From contig WELB01000182.1 of assembly GCA_009602725.1 (NCBI GenBank), forward strand, positions 128,667-156,788: a DNA stretch of 28,122 nucleotides. Direction: 5' to 3'. Positions 1 through 24,442 of this stretch are shown piece by piece. The translations under genes and the position numbers were made by a program. The DNA is from Spirogloea muscicola (lineage: Eukaryota; Streptophyta; Zygnematophyceae; Spirogloeales; Spirogloeaceae). Numbering within the stretch: the first letter of the stretch is position 1; every line of letters starts with the position of its first letter. The notes below the pieces were generated by a model. It did not search any database and had not been told where the DNA came from. It was given only the letters and a program-made list of their open reading frames with translations.

Positions 1-934
1 CCCCCCAATGCTCACCCCCCTTTGCTCCACCCTCAGTGTCCCAGCTTTCACTCCACTGCTCCTGCCTACCATCTCATTCACCAACTACCAGATAAAGAAT
101 ACAGAGAATTGATTAGTGTGCCTGCAATCATTCCCTTGTTGCAGCCCGGCATGTACAAATACCAGGACTGCAAATCTCTGCACACCATGGCCGGAGAGAT
201 TGATGTCGTCGACATGGCATCCAAGAAGAGCCATGCGAGCATACGTAGACACAGGGGAAGAGTCGACCACACAACAAAGAAGGGCAACAGGATCCTTCCT
301 CCGTTCAGGAAGGGCAGGCGGAGGGCCGCTCCAGATTCAGCTGGGAGGAGCGTCAAGCTCTGACAATCCAGCTCTGATTCTCCACAATTTGGTTGACAGC
401 TGTGCTGCTGCAGGCTTATGAGCTTAGACATGATTTTGAAAAATATATAGAATGTCGCCACGAGTCCTGAGGTAGACCCGCTACCTGGAGGTTCATTCTT
501 TTGACCTGCAGCTGCTGAATAGGGGATCGTGAGCACCAGTTGCCACTTGAGTAGCAATATGCTTTAGCGCATTCCTTGCCCCTCCAACCTTTTGTTCGAT
601 TCTTACTCTGGTGGCTTGTCACAGCCATCGCCGTCTACTAGAGAGCTTTTCTTCTGAGATAGTAGCCCCATTCAATTGCTGCCAATTCCTCTTTCAAGGT
701 AACCCAGTTCCATCAATGCGGGTGTGTTGTGATTGGTATGCACAATGTCGCTCACCATTGGACAAGGATAGCCAGTGGTAGCAGTGGTGTGCACATAGGT
801 GCTCGATTTCAGAGGACAGCGGCACATATGTTTTGTTCCCTACTAAGAGCGACAGTTCAAGCTCAACTCCATGCTAGACCTAGATGAAGTGCGCACGCAT
901 ACACTAAGTCATTAGCTGCAATATGTGTGCGACT
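1..934. other. Downstream region of UTP10, mostly non-coding
   Basis: This stretch lies 3' of the UTP10 stop codon and would include its 3' untranslated region on the minus strand. Apart from a weak candidate terminal exon at 145-363 on the plus strand, no frame shows extended protein-like composition. The first bases are C-rich (runs of six C at 1-6 and 15-20). No tRNA-like or repeat structure was seen. Confidence 0.5.
145..363 (+). CDS. Possible terminal exon of an unknown plus-strand gene
   Basis: A plausible 3' splice site (pyrimidine-rich stretch ending in TTGTTGCAG) ends at 144. It is followed by an open frame to a TGA at 361-363. The predicted tail is strongly basic, with segments such as KKSHASIRRHRGR and FRKGRRRAA, and codon use looks acceptable for this genome. 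If real, it is the C-terminal exon of a gene that begins before the window and runs convergently toward UTP10. I do not recognise the sequence. The opposite strand also has an open frame here, so this could be chance. Confidence 0.25.
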   Translation, partial: PGMYKYQDCKSLHTMAGEIDVVDMASKKSHASIRRHRGRVDHTTKKGNRILPPFRKGRRRAAPDSAGRSVKL

Positions 935-16059
<15,125 letters not shown>

Positions 16060-16669
16060 NNNNNNNNNNNNNNNNNNNNNNNNNNNNNNNNNNNNNNNNN
16101 NNNNNNNNNNNNNNNNNNNNNNNNNNNNNNNNNNNNNNNNNNNNNNNNNNNNNNNNNNNNNNNNNNNNNNNNNNNNNNNNNNNNNNNNNNNNNNNNNNNN
16201 NNNNNNNNNNNNNNNNNNNNNNNNNNNNNNNNNNNNNNNNNNNNNNNNNNNNNNNNNNNNNNNNNNNNNNNNNNNNNNNNNNNNNNNNNNNNNNNNNNNN
16301 NNNNNNNNNNNNNNNNNNNNNNNNNNNNNNNNNNNNNNNNNNNNNNNNNNNNNNNNNNNNNNNNNNNNNNNNNNNNNNNNNNNNNNNNNNNNNNNNNNNN
16401 NNNNNNNNNNNNNNNNNNNNNNNNNNNNNNNNNNNNNNNNNNNNNNNNNNNNNNNNNNNNNNNNNNNNNNNNNNNNNNNNNNNNNNNNNNNNNNNNNNNN
16501 NNNNNNNNNNNNNNNNNNNNNNNNNNNNNNNNNNNNNNNNNNNNNNNNNNNNNNNNNNNNNNNNNNNNNNNNNNNNNNNNNNNNNNNNNNNNNNNNNNNN
16601 NNNNNNNNNNNNNNNNNNNNNNNNNNNNNNNNNNNNNNNNNNNNNNNNNNNNNNNNNNNNNNNNNNNNN
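16060..16669. other. Assembly gap (610 Ns) over a divergent promoter region
   Basis: The bases are unknown. The gap separates the 5' end of UTP10 (minus) from the 5' end of the J-domain gene (plus). It must therefore contain both start codons and very likely both promoters and 5' untranslated regions. The true length may differ from 610. Confidence 0.98.
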
Positions 16670-19600
16670 TGCGCTGGCCATCCTGGCCTGGCGCTGCGCC
16701 GGCCGCGGCGCCCGCTCCCTGGCCGCCGCCGGCACCGCCGCCGTCCTCCTCCTCCTCTGGACCGCCGCCGCCGCCGTCGCCCTGCTCGCCGGCTGGCCCC
16801 TCTTCTCCGCGGTCGCGGTACGACCCCCTGGCCCTGTCGGAAGCCCCTGGCTCCGCTGCAGCTGCAATGCCCTGGCGCGTCGATATGACCATCTGGCCCT
16901 GTCGGAAGGTCCTGGCTCTGCTGCAGCTCCATAGCCCAGGCGGTCACCGCACCCGCAAAGTCAACGGACTCCCTGTTCCTGTTGGGACCCCCTGCTCCCT
17001 CCCCTGCTTCTGCTGCAAAGCCCTGGCAGTCACCATTTCTGCAAAGTCAGCGAGGACTTCCTGGTCCTGTTGGGACCCCTGCTCCCCATTTCCCCCCTCC
17101 CCTGGCTCTGCTGCAAAGCCCTGGCGGTCGCCGTTCCTGCAAAGTCAACGGGGCCGCTGCTGACTTCGCCTGCCCCCTCTCGGCTGCAGGCACTGGCAAC
17201 TGGTGCCGCGGTATTCGTCAGCCCCATTGTGGCAATTGTCGGTTTTGCGGGATTCTCAACTATCGTCGTGGCCCTCTACGGCAGCATCTGGATGTCGGCT
17301 GCCGCTGCCGGCTGTGGAGGTCAGTAATGTGAAGTGCTAATGACAAATACTTGAGTAGATGGGCTTCCAGGTAATGCTATGATGCCCCAGAAGGCGCCAG
17401 CACGTTATATTACCTGCATAGACAGATACTTCAATGGTCTCGGTGATTAGCTACGTATCTCCTTTGAGGGAGTGGCTTTTTAGCAATGCCGTGTCCTTGA
17501 TTGGCGCCAACATGCAGAAGTTGCCCCGCTTAGACAGACACTGTATTCCAGTTATCAGCTCATTGAGTGTAGTCATTGTTTCTGATGGATATACCTCAAT
17601 AAGATCACCGGTCAGCGGACTGGCTGGCTGGCTACTTGACTGACAGGCTTTAGCACGATTGAGATAGTTGGTAGTATAGTAGCTCAACTTCGGACTGAGA
17701 TTCAGCTAGCTAGCCAGACTAGCAGCTAGCTAGACCAGTCAAATCATTTTCGAGCAATCAATGCAGCACTTTAATTTCTTTGCAATGTCTTGGCAGGCGC
17801 GCTGTATGCGGCAGGGCAGTTGAAGCCGGCGGTCTGCTTCCTGCTGCTCTACTCGATGTACTCGGCATGGAGCCGCGGCGGCGTGCGCATCGTGGCGCTC
17901 TGCGCTGTGCTCGCGTTTGTCACCAGCGACATCCTCCTGTACGTCATGGCCGACGAGCTCAGCAAGGACGGCGGCGCCGCCCGGCGGCGCAGCGCATGGA
18001 GCACCGGCAGCAGCCGGACGTACCCAGTTCATGCGAGGGCCGCCGCCGCCGCCGCCGCCGCCGCCTCCGCACCAGCCGGCGAGGCAGCCGGCTACGGCCA
18101 AGACCCAACTGGGAAGGGCGATGCCACGCAGGACTCTGAGTCGTGGCAAAGATCCGCAAGCTCAGAGGACACGTCTACGTCGTACACCTCACACGCCGCT
18201 GACAGCGGCAGCAGCTCGTGGGCCAGGCGCCGGCCCCCTGCCGCCGCTTCCGCCAACGGTCATGGTGCCGCCGGAAGCAGCAGCTCGTTCAGTAAGTACG
18301 GTCAGTGGTTCTGGAGGACCAACTCTTTTTCCGGCTTCCGGCGTGCCACGGCAGGCGAGCACCGCCACGGGTTCAGCCGGTCCAACTCGGTGCCGTCGTC
18401 GGCCTCGGAGGACGTGCCAGACGCAGCGCCGGCGGATAGCTGCTCGCCTGAGGAGGAGATCGCGCGGCTCCTGACGTGCCATGACCACTATGCGGTGCTG
18501 GGCTTCAGCAAGTATGGCGAGCCCGACAGTCTGGACCTCAAGCGCGAGTACCGCCGCAAAGTACGCTGTGCTTTTCCAATCCCAAGTCAACATAATCTGC
18601 CTTCACTTGTGTTTGTACCATTGGTGGAGCCAGGCTGGGTCTAGGCTAGTGTTGTGATTAGTATGTCGTGAATGCCGCACCCCTGGTACACGGGCTGCAA
18701 TTGGCAAGGTAAGTTGGAGCATCTACTCATTTCATTGCTGTCTCTGGGTTGACTTTGCGGGCCGTCTGGATGCGCAACCGCATAGAATTGTAAGCCATTG
18801 GCTTTATCTGTAAGCAGTTATGAAGGTCTCATAGGTGATCTTTATGAGCACTTGGGTTCTGACGGCCATTGTGCCATGGTGGGGGTCTCCGAAGCAAGCT
18901 ATGAGCAGCCGCTTGGATGCAAGCCCAAGCTCTGAGCCGCATCTGGTGGTTTCGAGCCCTGAAGCAGTGGTGCGAGTCGAGCCGTGTGCATTTACAGGCC
19001 ATGCTCGTGCATCCGGATAAGAATCAGGGCAACACGGATGCGGAGGAGGCCTTCAAGCGCCTGCAGAATGCGTTCGAGGTGAGACGCCTACGCATTGCCC
19101 TTGTTGATCATGGTTTGAGGGCTCAGGGCTTCTGGGGTGAGCTCCTTGGCCTGGTCCAGCACCCGCTTGACAAGGATATGGGGCTCGGACCAACTACATG
19201 CACGGCACGTCGCGGGACTTGTGGCCAGGTCCTCTCTGATGAGGCTAAGAGGGATGAGTACGACGAGCTGGAGAAGCAGAAGGAGTTCGTCGAGCGCTGG
19301 AAAAGGAGGAATGGCCACAGCCAGGCAAGCTCGCAATATCTTCAGGTGCCCTTGCTAAGTGACACAGTGGCTACAAGTGCATTGACAGCTGCCAGAATGT
19401 TGACAATCATGTCCATGAAGAGACGGTAGAAATGAAGGTAGGAGCTAGGAGCATGGTTGCACTTCACATGAGAGCAACAAGCTTGCACTGACAAGTTCAA
19501 GTAGCACGTGCTTTGAAATCAATCACTATTGCAGCTGCACTGTTGTGGTCCCTCCAAGTCTCTGTGTTTGCGGGCTGACAGCAGGCCTTATATATCTTGT

Positions 19601-21442
19601 ATACTTAGAATTGGGTAGCGAAATTCGCATTTGATAAACACTGACAATGTCCTGGTACGCGGGTTGTGTGTGGCCAGTCGAATGGTCTTGCTGAGGACAG
19701 TCTGCCAGAGGGGTCGACGAGGACGGCATGTAGCACGTGCGGCGAGTCCCACATCTGGGTGGTCACTGACAAGGAAAAGACTAAGGCACGATGGTGCCAG
19801 GTACGGGCCACGTGTCTTTGACCCTTTTTGAAATTCCTGAATTTTATCTCCGACCTGCCCTTAGTTGAAGGCGCAAGGGTTGTGTTTCATGGTCAAGGTC
19901 TAGGCTTTGTGTGTGAAAGAGAAATGCAGGGCTGACACTCAGAAGTTATGCTTCATTAGCTTGGCCAATACCAGAACAAAGAGGGGGGACTTGCAAAGGC
20001 AGCATCGAGGGCATTACCACCGGTCTCACAGGGATTATGGTTGCTACTTGAAAATTGTGTCTAGGACTGTTGACCTTCTCAGGACCAAACTGTATGAGTC
20101 AATTGGAAAAGTCAGGCGTAAGTATTCGGAGCAGCTGAGAAAGGGGACAGGCCAGGGGTCTGGGGCGTTGTCGTGTAGGCGTGTACATCCATCGTGAAAG
20201 GCTCTTAAGTATGATTATATGGACTTGCATTGTCACTGACAAGTATTTTGGGGTTGTGTGAGCAGGCAGGCTTTCTTTCCCATTGCATTGCTCTTATCAG
20301 CAAGTCTTGCCTCATTGATATGCTTGGGCAGGACTGCCAAGAGCTGCACGCAGCCAAGGATGGCGATGGGTGGGTTGAGCAGTCGAGCACGGGCCTTTTC
20401 TTCAATCTGCTGCGCAAGGTAACACTGGAAGATCCTGATGTCAAATGACCTCTGATACTAGTCCTCGCTTGCACACCTTCAGCTTAGCTGTGCTTTCCAA
20501 CTAATTTTTGTGGAAAGGAGATGATGATGGTGTAATCCGCCATCACAATGCTGCCCACATCATATTGGTCAAATGTGGACAATGAGAAGAGGCATATGGT
20601 TGTTTGATACCAATTTATCTGTCTGTAACCCTGCGTTCTTGCTCCCGGCCCCAGCCGGACGAGCCTCGGTCATTCGCATGCTCGGACGGTGTTGTGTACG
20701 ACATCAGCGAGTGGGTGCAGTGCCAGGCAAGTCATCATGTTTGTCAAAGTACAGTCTCTCATGCAAGTGAACTCCACATCTTTCACAGTAGATGACGGTT
20801 CAGGGGCTCTGCTGTGGCACCAGCACAAGCGCTTTCAGCGTGGATTGTTCTGGTAGCTGATCAAGTCAGGACAACTATTCAACGATATGTGGGGTGGAAT
20901 TGGGGGGGCTTGCGCTTATTGTATCAAGGCAGCTTTGAAGTCAAGGATATTTGAAAGTTATCACTGAAGTACTTTGCAACAGTATGACTTGCTACTTATG
21001 AGATTTTGTTGTGACGAGTACTCTGTGCATGGCTCTTACCCACTTGGTTGGATTGCGTATACAGGGCATGGTGTGCCCACCAAACACCCACAAGCCGTCC
21101 TTCCAGGTGAGCACCACCAGGACGACAGCAGGGACAGGAAAGGGCGGCAGCGGCAAGAATGGCGGGCGAGCCGGCGGCGGTGGGCGTGGAAGTGGCGCCC
21201 GTGACGGCGGGCGGCGGGACTTTTTTGCGGATCTTGATGACAACATGACAGCCGACGAGTTTGCCGATTGGTACACGGCCGCCGTTGCGGGTGGCGCGTT
21301 CGATGGCGCTGAGATTCCACACAGGTATGACAGTGAACAGCGTGCGGCAGCCGGCGGCAGCCGGCGGGCAGGCCCTGGAGCCGCCATGGGGGGTCCCTCT
21401 TCAGCGAAGAAGAAGAAGAAGTCGCGACGAACGCAATTCTGA
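16670..21442 (+). CDS. Membrane-anchored J-domain co-chaperone, plant DNAJC14-like (5' end in gap)
   Basis: An Hsp70 co-chaperone that resembles the plant DnaJ-superfamily proteins related to DNAJC14, probably in the ER or another endomembrane. Exons in phase: 16670-16817, 17190-17319, 17797-18560, 18998-19078, 19229-19345 (or to 19324), 19678-19800, 20332-20418, 20655-20726, 21065-21442 (TGA). The first three exons encode hydrophobic helices (AAAGTAAVLLLLWTAAAAVA, VFVSPIVAIVGFAGFSTIVV, AVCFLLLYSMYSAW, VALCAVLAFVTSDILLYVM). A low-complexity Ala/Ser/Gly linker follows. The J domain begins at HYAVLGFSKYGEPDSL, with the catalytic HPD motif in AMLVHPDKNQGN, then LSDEAKRDEYDEL. A zinc-ribbon-like segment has paired cysteines (CSTCGESHIWVV ... 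ARWCQDCQELH), then KDGDGWVEQSS, a VCPPNTHKPSF motif and a terminal KKKKK patch. This order matches the Arabidopsis At5g49580-type proteins as I remember them. The intron after 20726 has a GC donor. Start codon and any further N-terminal exons are missing. Confidence 0.9.
16830..17157. repeat. Degenerate minisatellite in first visible intron of the J-domain gene
   Basis: Four imperfect tandem units begin near 16830, 16895, 16975 and 17063. They share the order GGYCCTGTYGGRA, CCCTGGCTCYGCTGCA, GCCCTGGCGGTC and GCAAAGTCAACGG. Unit length grows from about 65 to about 95 bases. The array starts almost at the splice donor (16818) and ends about 30 bases before the acceptor (17190), so it fills nearly the whole intron. 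Confidence 0.75.
17703..17737. repeat. CTAGCTAG-rich inverted repeat in an intron
   Basis: Two copies of AGCTAGCTAG, itself palindromic, are separated by about 12 bases in the intron between the exons ending at 17319 and starting at 17797. The region could fold into a hairpin. No function is evident. Confidence 0.5.
18039..18066. repeat. (GCC)n triplet repeat encoding poly-alanine
   Basis: About nine consecutive GCC codons sit within the J-domain gene exon 17797-18560. They give a poly-Ala tract in the linker between the membrane helices and the J domain. Such tracts are prone to length variation. Confidence 0.85.
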
Positions 21443-21793
21443 TGGGACTGAGCAGACTTGCCATAGGCTTGCCTTGCTTTGGAAAGCGGACTGCTGTCAA
21501 GCTCCATACAAGCTCAATATGCAAGTACCGCTGAGTATAACACCACGGCTATCGTCTGCAACTGAGTAAATGAGCTCCTCTAAGGCGCCTGGTTACAAAT
21601 TGTTTGCAAACTTCAGGTGACATCAAAGGCGTGCCTCCTTACAGTCCAAAAAATTGTATATAGGCGACATCCTTGAGGGCATTGGCCACCCAGAAGATAA
21701 TCTTAGGTGGGTAAGCCTCGCATGTCTAAAATACAGTGGTGCGACCACCGAAGAGAGTTCTAACAACCCATTAATGGTGGTAAGGCAAGCATG
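21443..21793. other. Convergent 3' intergenic region
   Basis: This short stretch lies between the stop codon of the plus-strand J-domain gene (21442) and that of the minus-strand membrane-protein gene (21794), so it carries both 3' untranslated regions. A TTACA at 21593-21597 reads TGTAA on the minus strand, the polyadenylation signal used by many green algae, about 200 bases after the minus-strand stop. No coding frame is convincing. Confidence 0.5.
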
Positions 21794-22778
21794 TCATTGC
21801 AACTCCTGACCACTGCCGCTACCGCGAGTGCCGACCTCGGCAGGCAACAAGCCGCGGAGGAGGGGCGGGGGCTCAACAAAGTCACCAGCCAGGAGCACGG
21901 CCGCGAGCCACACAGGTAGGATGACGGCTATGACCCACAGGAACGTGTTGCTGCCTGAGCTCGCGCACATTCAGCCGCAATTGATTGGAGATTGGTCAGC
22001 ATATTAGCGAGGTTTTGCATACAGCACGACGCCTGAACCCTACGCCACATGCTTCACAACTACTGGATGAAGCTGATCAAATCTTACTCATATTCACCTT
22101 AGACCGGAAACATAGCACCCCCTCAAGTCGGGCTGCCTAATAAGAAGTGGAGACTGACGCTAGACATCACCAAAGTGCCGCCTTCGAACCCCAAGATAGA
22201 TGATCAAAATAGAAAATATAACATTATCACGGCCACAGCCAGTCCCTGGCCCCTGCCACGGGCATTTGGGCCAATGCACGTACCCTCTGCGCCCTCGTCG
22301 GGCTGCGAGCGCTCCACCAGCCACTCGCCGGCGCGCCGCAGCTGGCGGAGGACTGCGCCGTCGCCCTCTCGGCGCCGACGCTCCTCGTCGGGCTCCGCGA
22401 ATGCCTCGCGCTCAAGCTCGTCCAGCAGCGACCAAGGCGTACCATCTGGCTTCCTGCAGACGCAAATGGGTCACATAGGGCAACCACCCACAAGCCGTCA
22501 GTTACTGCGCTGGAAAAGTGGCGGTTCATTTCCTGCTGCTCTTGACAGCCAGGATTTGGACTTGAATTCAGACTCGAGCGCCAGCACCAGGCCCTCCTTG
22601 GTGGTCATTGCCGTGACGGTCTCTCAAACGACTTCTGCTGCTGGTTTGGCATCCTCCTTTGTAGGCACAATCACAGCACAGGAGCCCAACACTTTGCCCA
22701 GCTCCACAGACGCGCCAGGCCGGAGCTCTAGACCGCCAGATACCTCTCATGCTGCTCGGAGACATCGCCGAAGCCATC
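21794..22778 (-). CDS. Unrecognised protein with C-terminal transmembrane helix (5' part unresolved)
   Basis: Assembled from four minus-strand exons with matching phases and good splice borders: 22734-22778 (DGFGDVSEQHERYLA), 22562-22620 (TVTAMTTKEGLVLALESEF), 22284-22453 (KPDGTPWSLLDELEREAF, then a charged segment ending LRRAGEWLVERSQPDEG) and 21794-21954 (SNTFLWVIAVILPVWLAAVL, a membrane helix, then a short Pro-rich tail and TGA at 21794-21796). The visible part is about 145 residues: a soluble, acidic, helical N-terminal part and a single C-terminal anchor. I do not recognise the family with confidence. The pattern AGEWLV...plus anchor vaguely recalls uncharacterised plant plastid membrane proteins, which is only a memory-based hint. 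An upstream exon may lie near 23000-23160, beyond a telomere-like array. Alternatively the first exon could start at an ATG at 22775-22777 in another frame (MASAMSPSSMRG, transit-peptide-like), but that frame does not join the next exon in phase. Confidence 0.6.
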
Positions 22779-22799
22779 CTGTTGTGTTGGCATCGGGGC

Positions 22800-22910
22800 T
22801 AAAACCCTTCAGGGCTAAACCCTAAACCCCTAAAAGTGAACCCTAAGACCCCTAACTTAAACTCTACCTTAACCATAAAGCCTAACCCCGGAACCCTAAA
22901 TTCATGGTCT
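22800..22910. repeat. Second interstitial telomere-like repeat (CCCTAAA type)
   Basis: Degenerate units such as GGGCTAAACCCTAAACCCC, GAACCCTAAGACCCC and GGAACCCTAAATTC occupy this stretch. It lies just upstream, on the minus coding strand, of the 3' splice site at 22779, so it would sit within an intron or the 5' region of the minus-strand gene. Genes and a 5S gene continue beyond it, so it is internal. Confidence 0.8.
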
Positions 22911-22998
22911 GGACTTGGGCCATAGACAATGGTCTCCCAATGTGAGCTTTCTGAGTACTTTGAGGTAAGCTTGTCAATTAGCTTAAATGACTTCATAA

Positions 22999-23165
22999 TG
23001 AATTAGGCTGAGGGCAAGCGCCTACATCCGCACCACCGGCGGCGTCGGCGACGGGGGCTTGCGGGGGCCGCCGGCGGCGGCGGGCTTGTCCAGGACCTCG
23101 GCCTCTAGCTGCGCCAGCGAGCGGCCGCTGTGCCAGTCGTCGCCGTTGGGCCCCTCATCTGCCGC
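22999..23165 (-). other. Possible upstream exon of the minus-strand membrane-protein gene
   Basis: One minus-strand frame reads DEGPNGDDWHSGRSLAQLE and continues into a Pro/Ala-rich segment, PTPPVVRM, then TAG. A GTAGGC donor overlaps that stop, so this may be an exon rather than a C-terminus. The acidic, non-repetitive part looks protein-like, but I could not join it in phase to the exon at 22778. It passes 5' into GC-triplet repeats with an N at 23228, so the start cannot be set. Confidence 0.3.
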
Positions 23166-23320
23166 CGCCGCCGCCGCCAGAGAACGCCGCCGTCGTAGCC
23201 GCGTCGGCAGCGACGGCGGCGGCGGCGNTCGCCGACGGCGAAAGCCGTGCCGCGGAAGTTTCCGGCGGCGTCAGCGGCGGCGGCGGCAGCGGCGGCGGCG
23301 GCGGCGGCAATGGCAACGGA
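23160..23320. repeat. GC-rich triplet-repeat zone with ambiguous base
   Basis: Long GCC/GGC-type triplet runs (23160-23178, 23214-23227, 23270-23310) flank a single N at 23228. Both strands stay open over this stretch because of the repeat composition, so open frames here are not evidence for genes. The N may hide a length error. Confidence 0.7.
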
Positions 23321-23439
23321 ATGACAATGGCAATCAGTGTGAATTTTGCAGCCACAATTAAATTGCTTTTGTGACGGTGGAAAGGGGTCCTCAATTCATC
23401 TGCTATCGGTGTTAGTGTGTACTGGCTAAAATCGGCAAA

Positions 23440-23461
23440 CCCTTCTTTCTCGGAAGAAGGG
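23440..23461. other. Perfect inverted repeat downstream of the 5S gene
   Basis: CCCTTCTT and AAGAAGGG form an 8-bp stem around a 6-base loop (TCTCGG). It lies just past the oligo-T stop of the 5S gene on the minus strand. It may be a transcript 3' hairpin or simply a chance palindrome. Confidence 0.45.
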
Positions 23462-23465
23462 TCAC

Positions 23466-23469
23466 AAAA
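23466..23469 (-). terminator. RNA polymerase III oligo-T terminator of the 5S gene
   Basis: AAAA on the plus strand is TTTT on the minus strand, immediately after the 3' end of the 5S rRNA homology. This is the expected position of a simple Pol III stop signal. Confidence 0.6.
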
Positions 23470-23603
23470 GTGGATACGACACGAGGATTTCCCGGGAGGT
23501 CACCCATCCCAGTACTATTCTCGCCCAAAGGAGCTTAACTTCGGAGTTTAACTTCGGAGCTCTGATGGGATCCGGTGTAGTGGACCTGGTATGATCGTAT
23601 CAC
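23470..23603 (-). rRNA. 5S rRNA gene with internal 13-nt tandem duplication
   Basis: The minus strand carries the hallmark 5S segments in order: GATACGATCATACC at the 5' end, CACCGGATCCCATCAGA, CTCCGAAGTTAA, GGGCGAGAATAGTACT, GGGATGGGTGACC, and a 3' end GTCGTATCC that pairs with the 5' end. A normal plant/algal 5S is about 120 nt. Here CTCCGAAGTTAA is present twice in tandem (plus-strand units CTTAACTTCGGAG and TTTAACTTCGGAG, about 23532-23557), making the gene about 133 nt. The extra copy falls in the helix III/loop C region, upstream of most of the internal promoter. A TTTT stop follows. The duplication would disturb the conserved fold, so this copy is likely a pseudogene or variant, although the ends and the rest of the gene are well preserved. 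Confidence 0.88.
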
Positions 23604-24442
23604 GTCAGCTGCGTGACGCGAGTAACACCATGGTTTGATAAAAATCAACAATTCCATGGCAGCGTGGTAATGCATTGTACTGACACGTTGCGCTGCGGAA
23701 ACGCCTCGCCACCTTCTTCGTCGAGAGGGGGCTCGGCTGCTTAGCAGAGGTTACTGAGTGATTCGTAGCTGCTTTGTTTCTCTGTGTGCTTGTTTCCCTT
23801 AGCGCTTCGCCTGGCCCCCTTCTCGTACTCTGTTCATTCTTTTCTGGGCTGGCTTTTCCAGCCCCTATCCTGAATGGGCCAGCACTTTCTGTCTGGGGGC
23901 GGGGGCGCCTCACGCATTTCTGTGCACCAATGTTCCTGCTGGGTCAATTCAGGTCAACGACACTAGGTAGCTCTTACCTGAGTGGACTTTGCATGAGCCC
24001 GCCCCCCCCCGAACCCCGGTGGGCAACTTCCATGCGGGCCGCCCCGATCCGTGGCCTAACATGAATGGACGAATGGCGAAATACCCCCACATGGTGACTC
24101 TTTCTGTGGGGCTCCAAAACTGTCCGATCCCCATCACAGCCCTTCGCCGCCCCCCCCGCCTCGGCCCCGCCTCGGGCTTGCTTGCCTCCGTGTCCCCCAT
24201 AGCCACGACCTCGGCGCCGCCGCCGCCGCCTCCGCCGCCCCCCCGGTTGCCGCCGCCGCCGCCGCCGCCGCCGCAGTGCCCTCGCCGCGTGTGCGCCCCG
24301 CTGATATTGTCGTGAGCATCGGAGCTCGGCCAGTGGCAGTCGCTGAGCGAGGAGCTCCAGCTCCGGGGGCAGCGGCGGCGGCGGCGGCGTCGGCGTCGAC
24401 GGCTGCGCAGCTCAGACGACATCCAGAAGGAGGGCCATCGCC
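23604..24442. other. Intergenic region between 5S gene and the 24443 gene, with 5' UTR
   Basis: No convincing gene was seen. The open frames here follow C-rich and triplet-rich composition. The last part should contain the promoter and 5' untranslated region of the plus-strand gene at 24443. Short runs of eight or more C occur near 24002-24010. Confidence 0.5.
24210..24274. repeat. (GCC)n-rich tract upstream of the 24443 gene
   Basis: Interrupted GCC/CCG triplets lie about 170-230 bases before the start codon at 24443, probably in the 5' untranslated region or promoter. They create long spurious Pro, Gly or Ala frames. Confidence 0.7.

Noticed and set aside
78-557. Minus-strand open frame of about 159 codons
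   Set aside because: It shows no protein-like motif and lies antisense to a slightly better plus-strand candidate.
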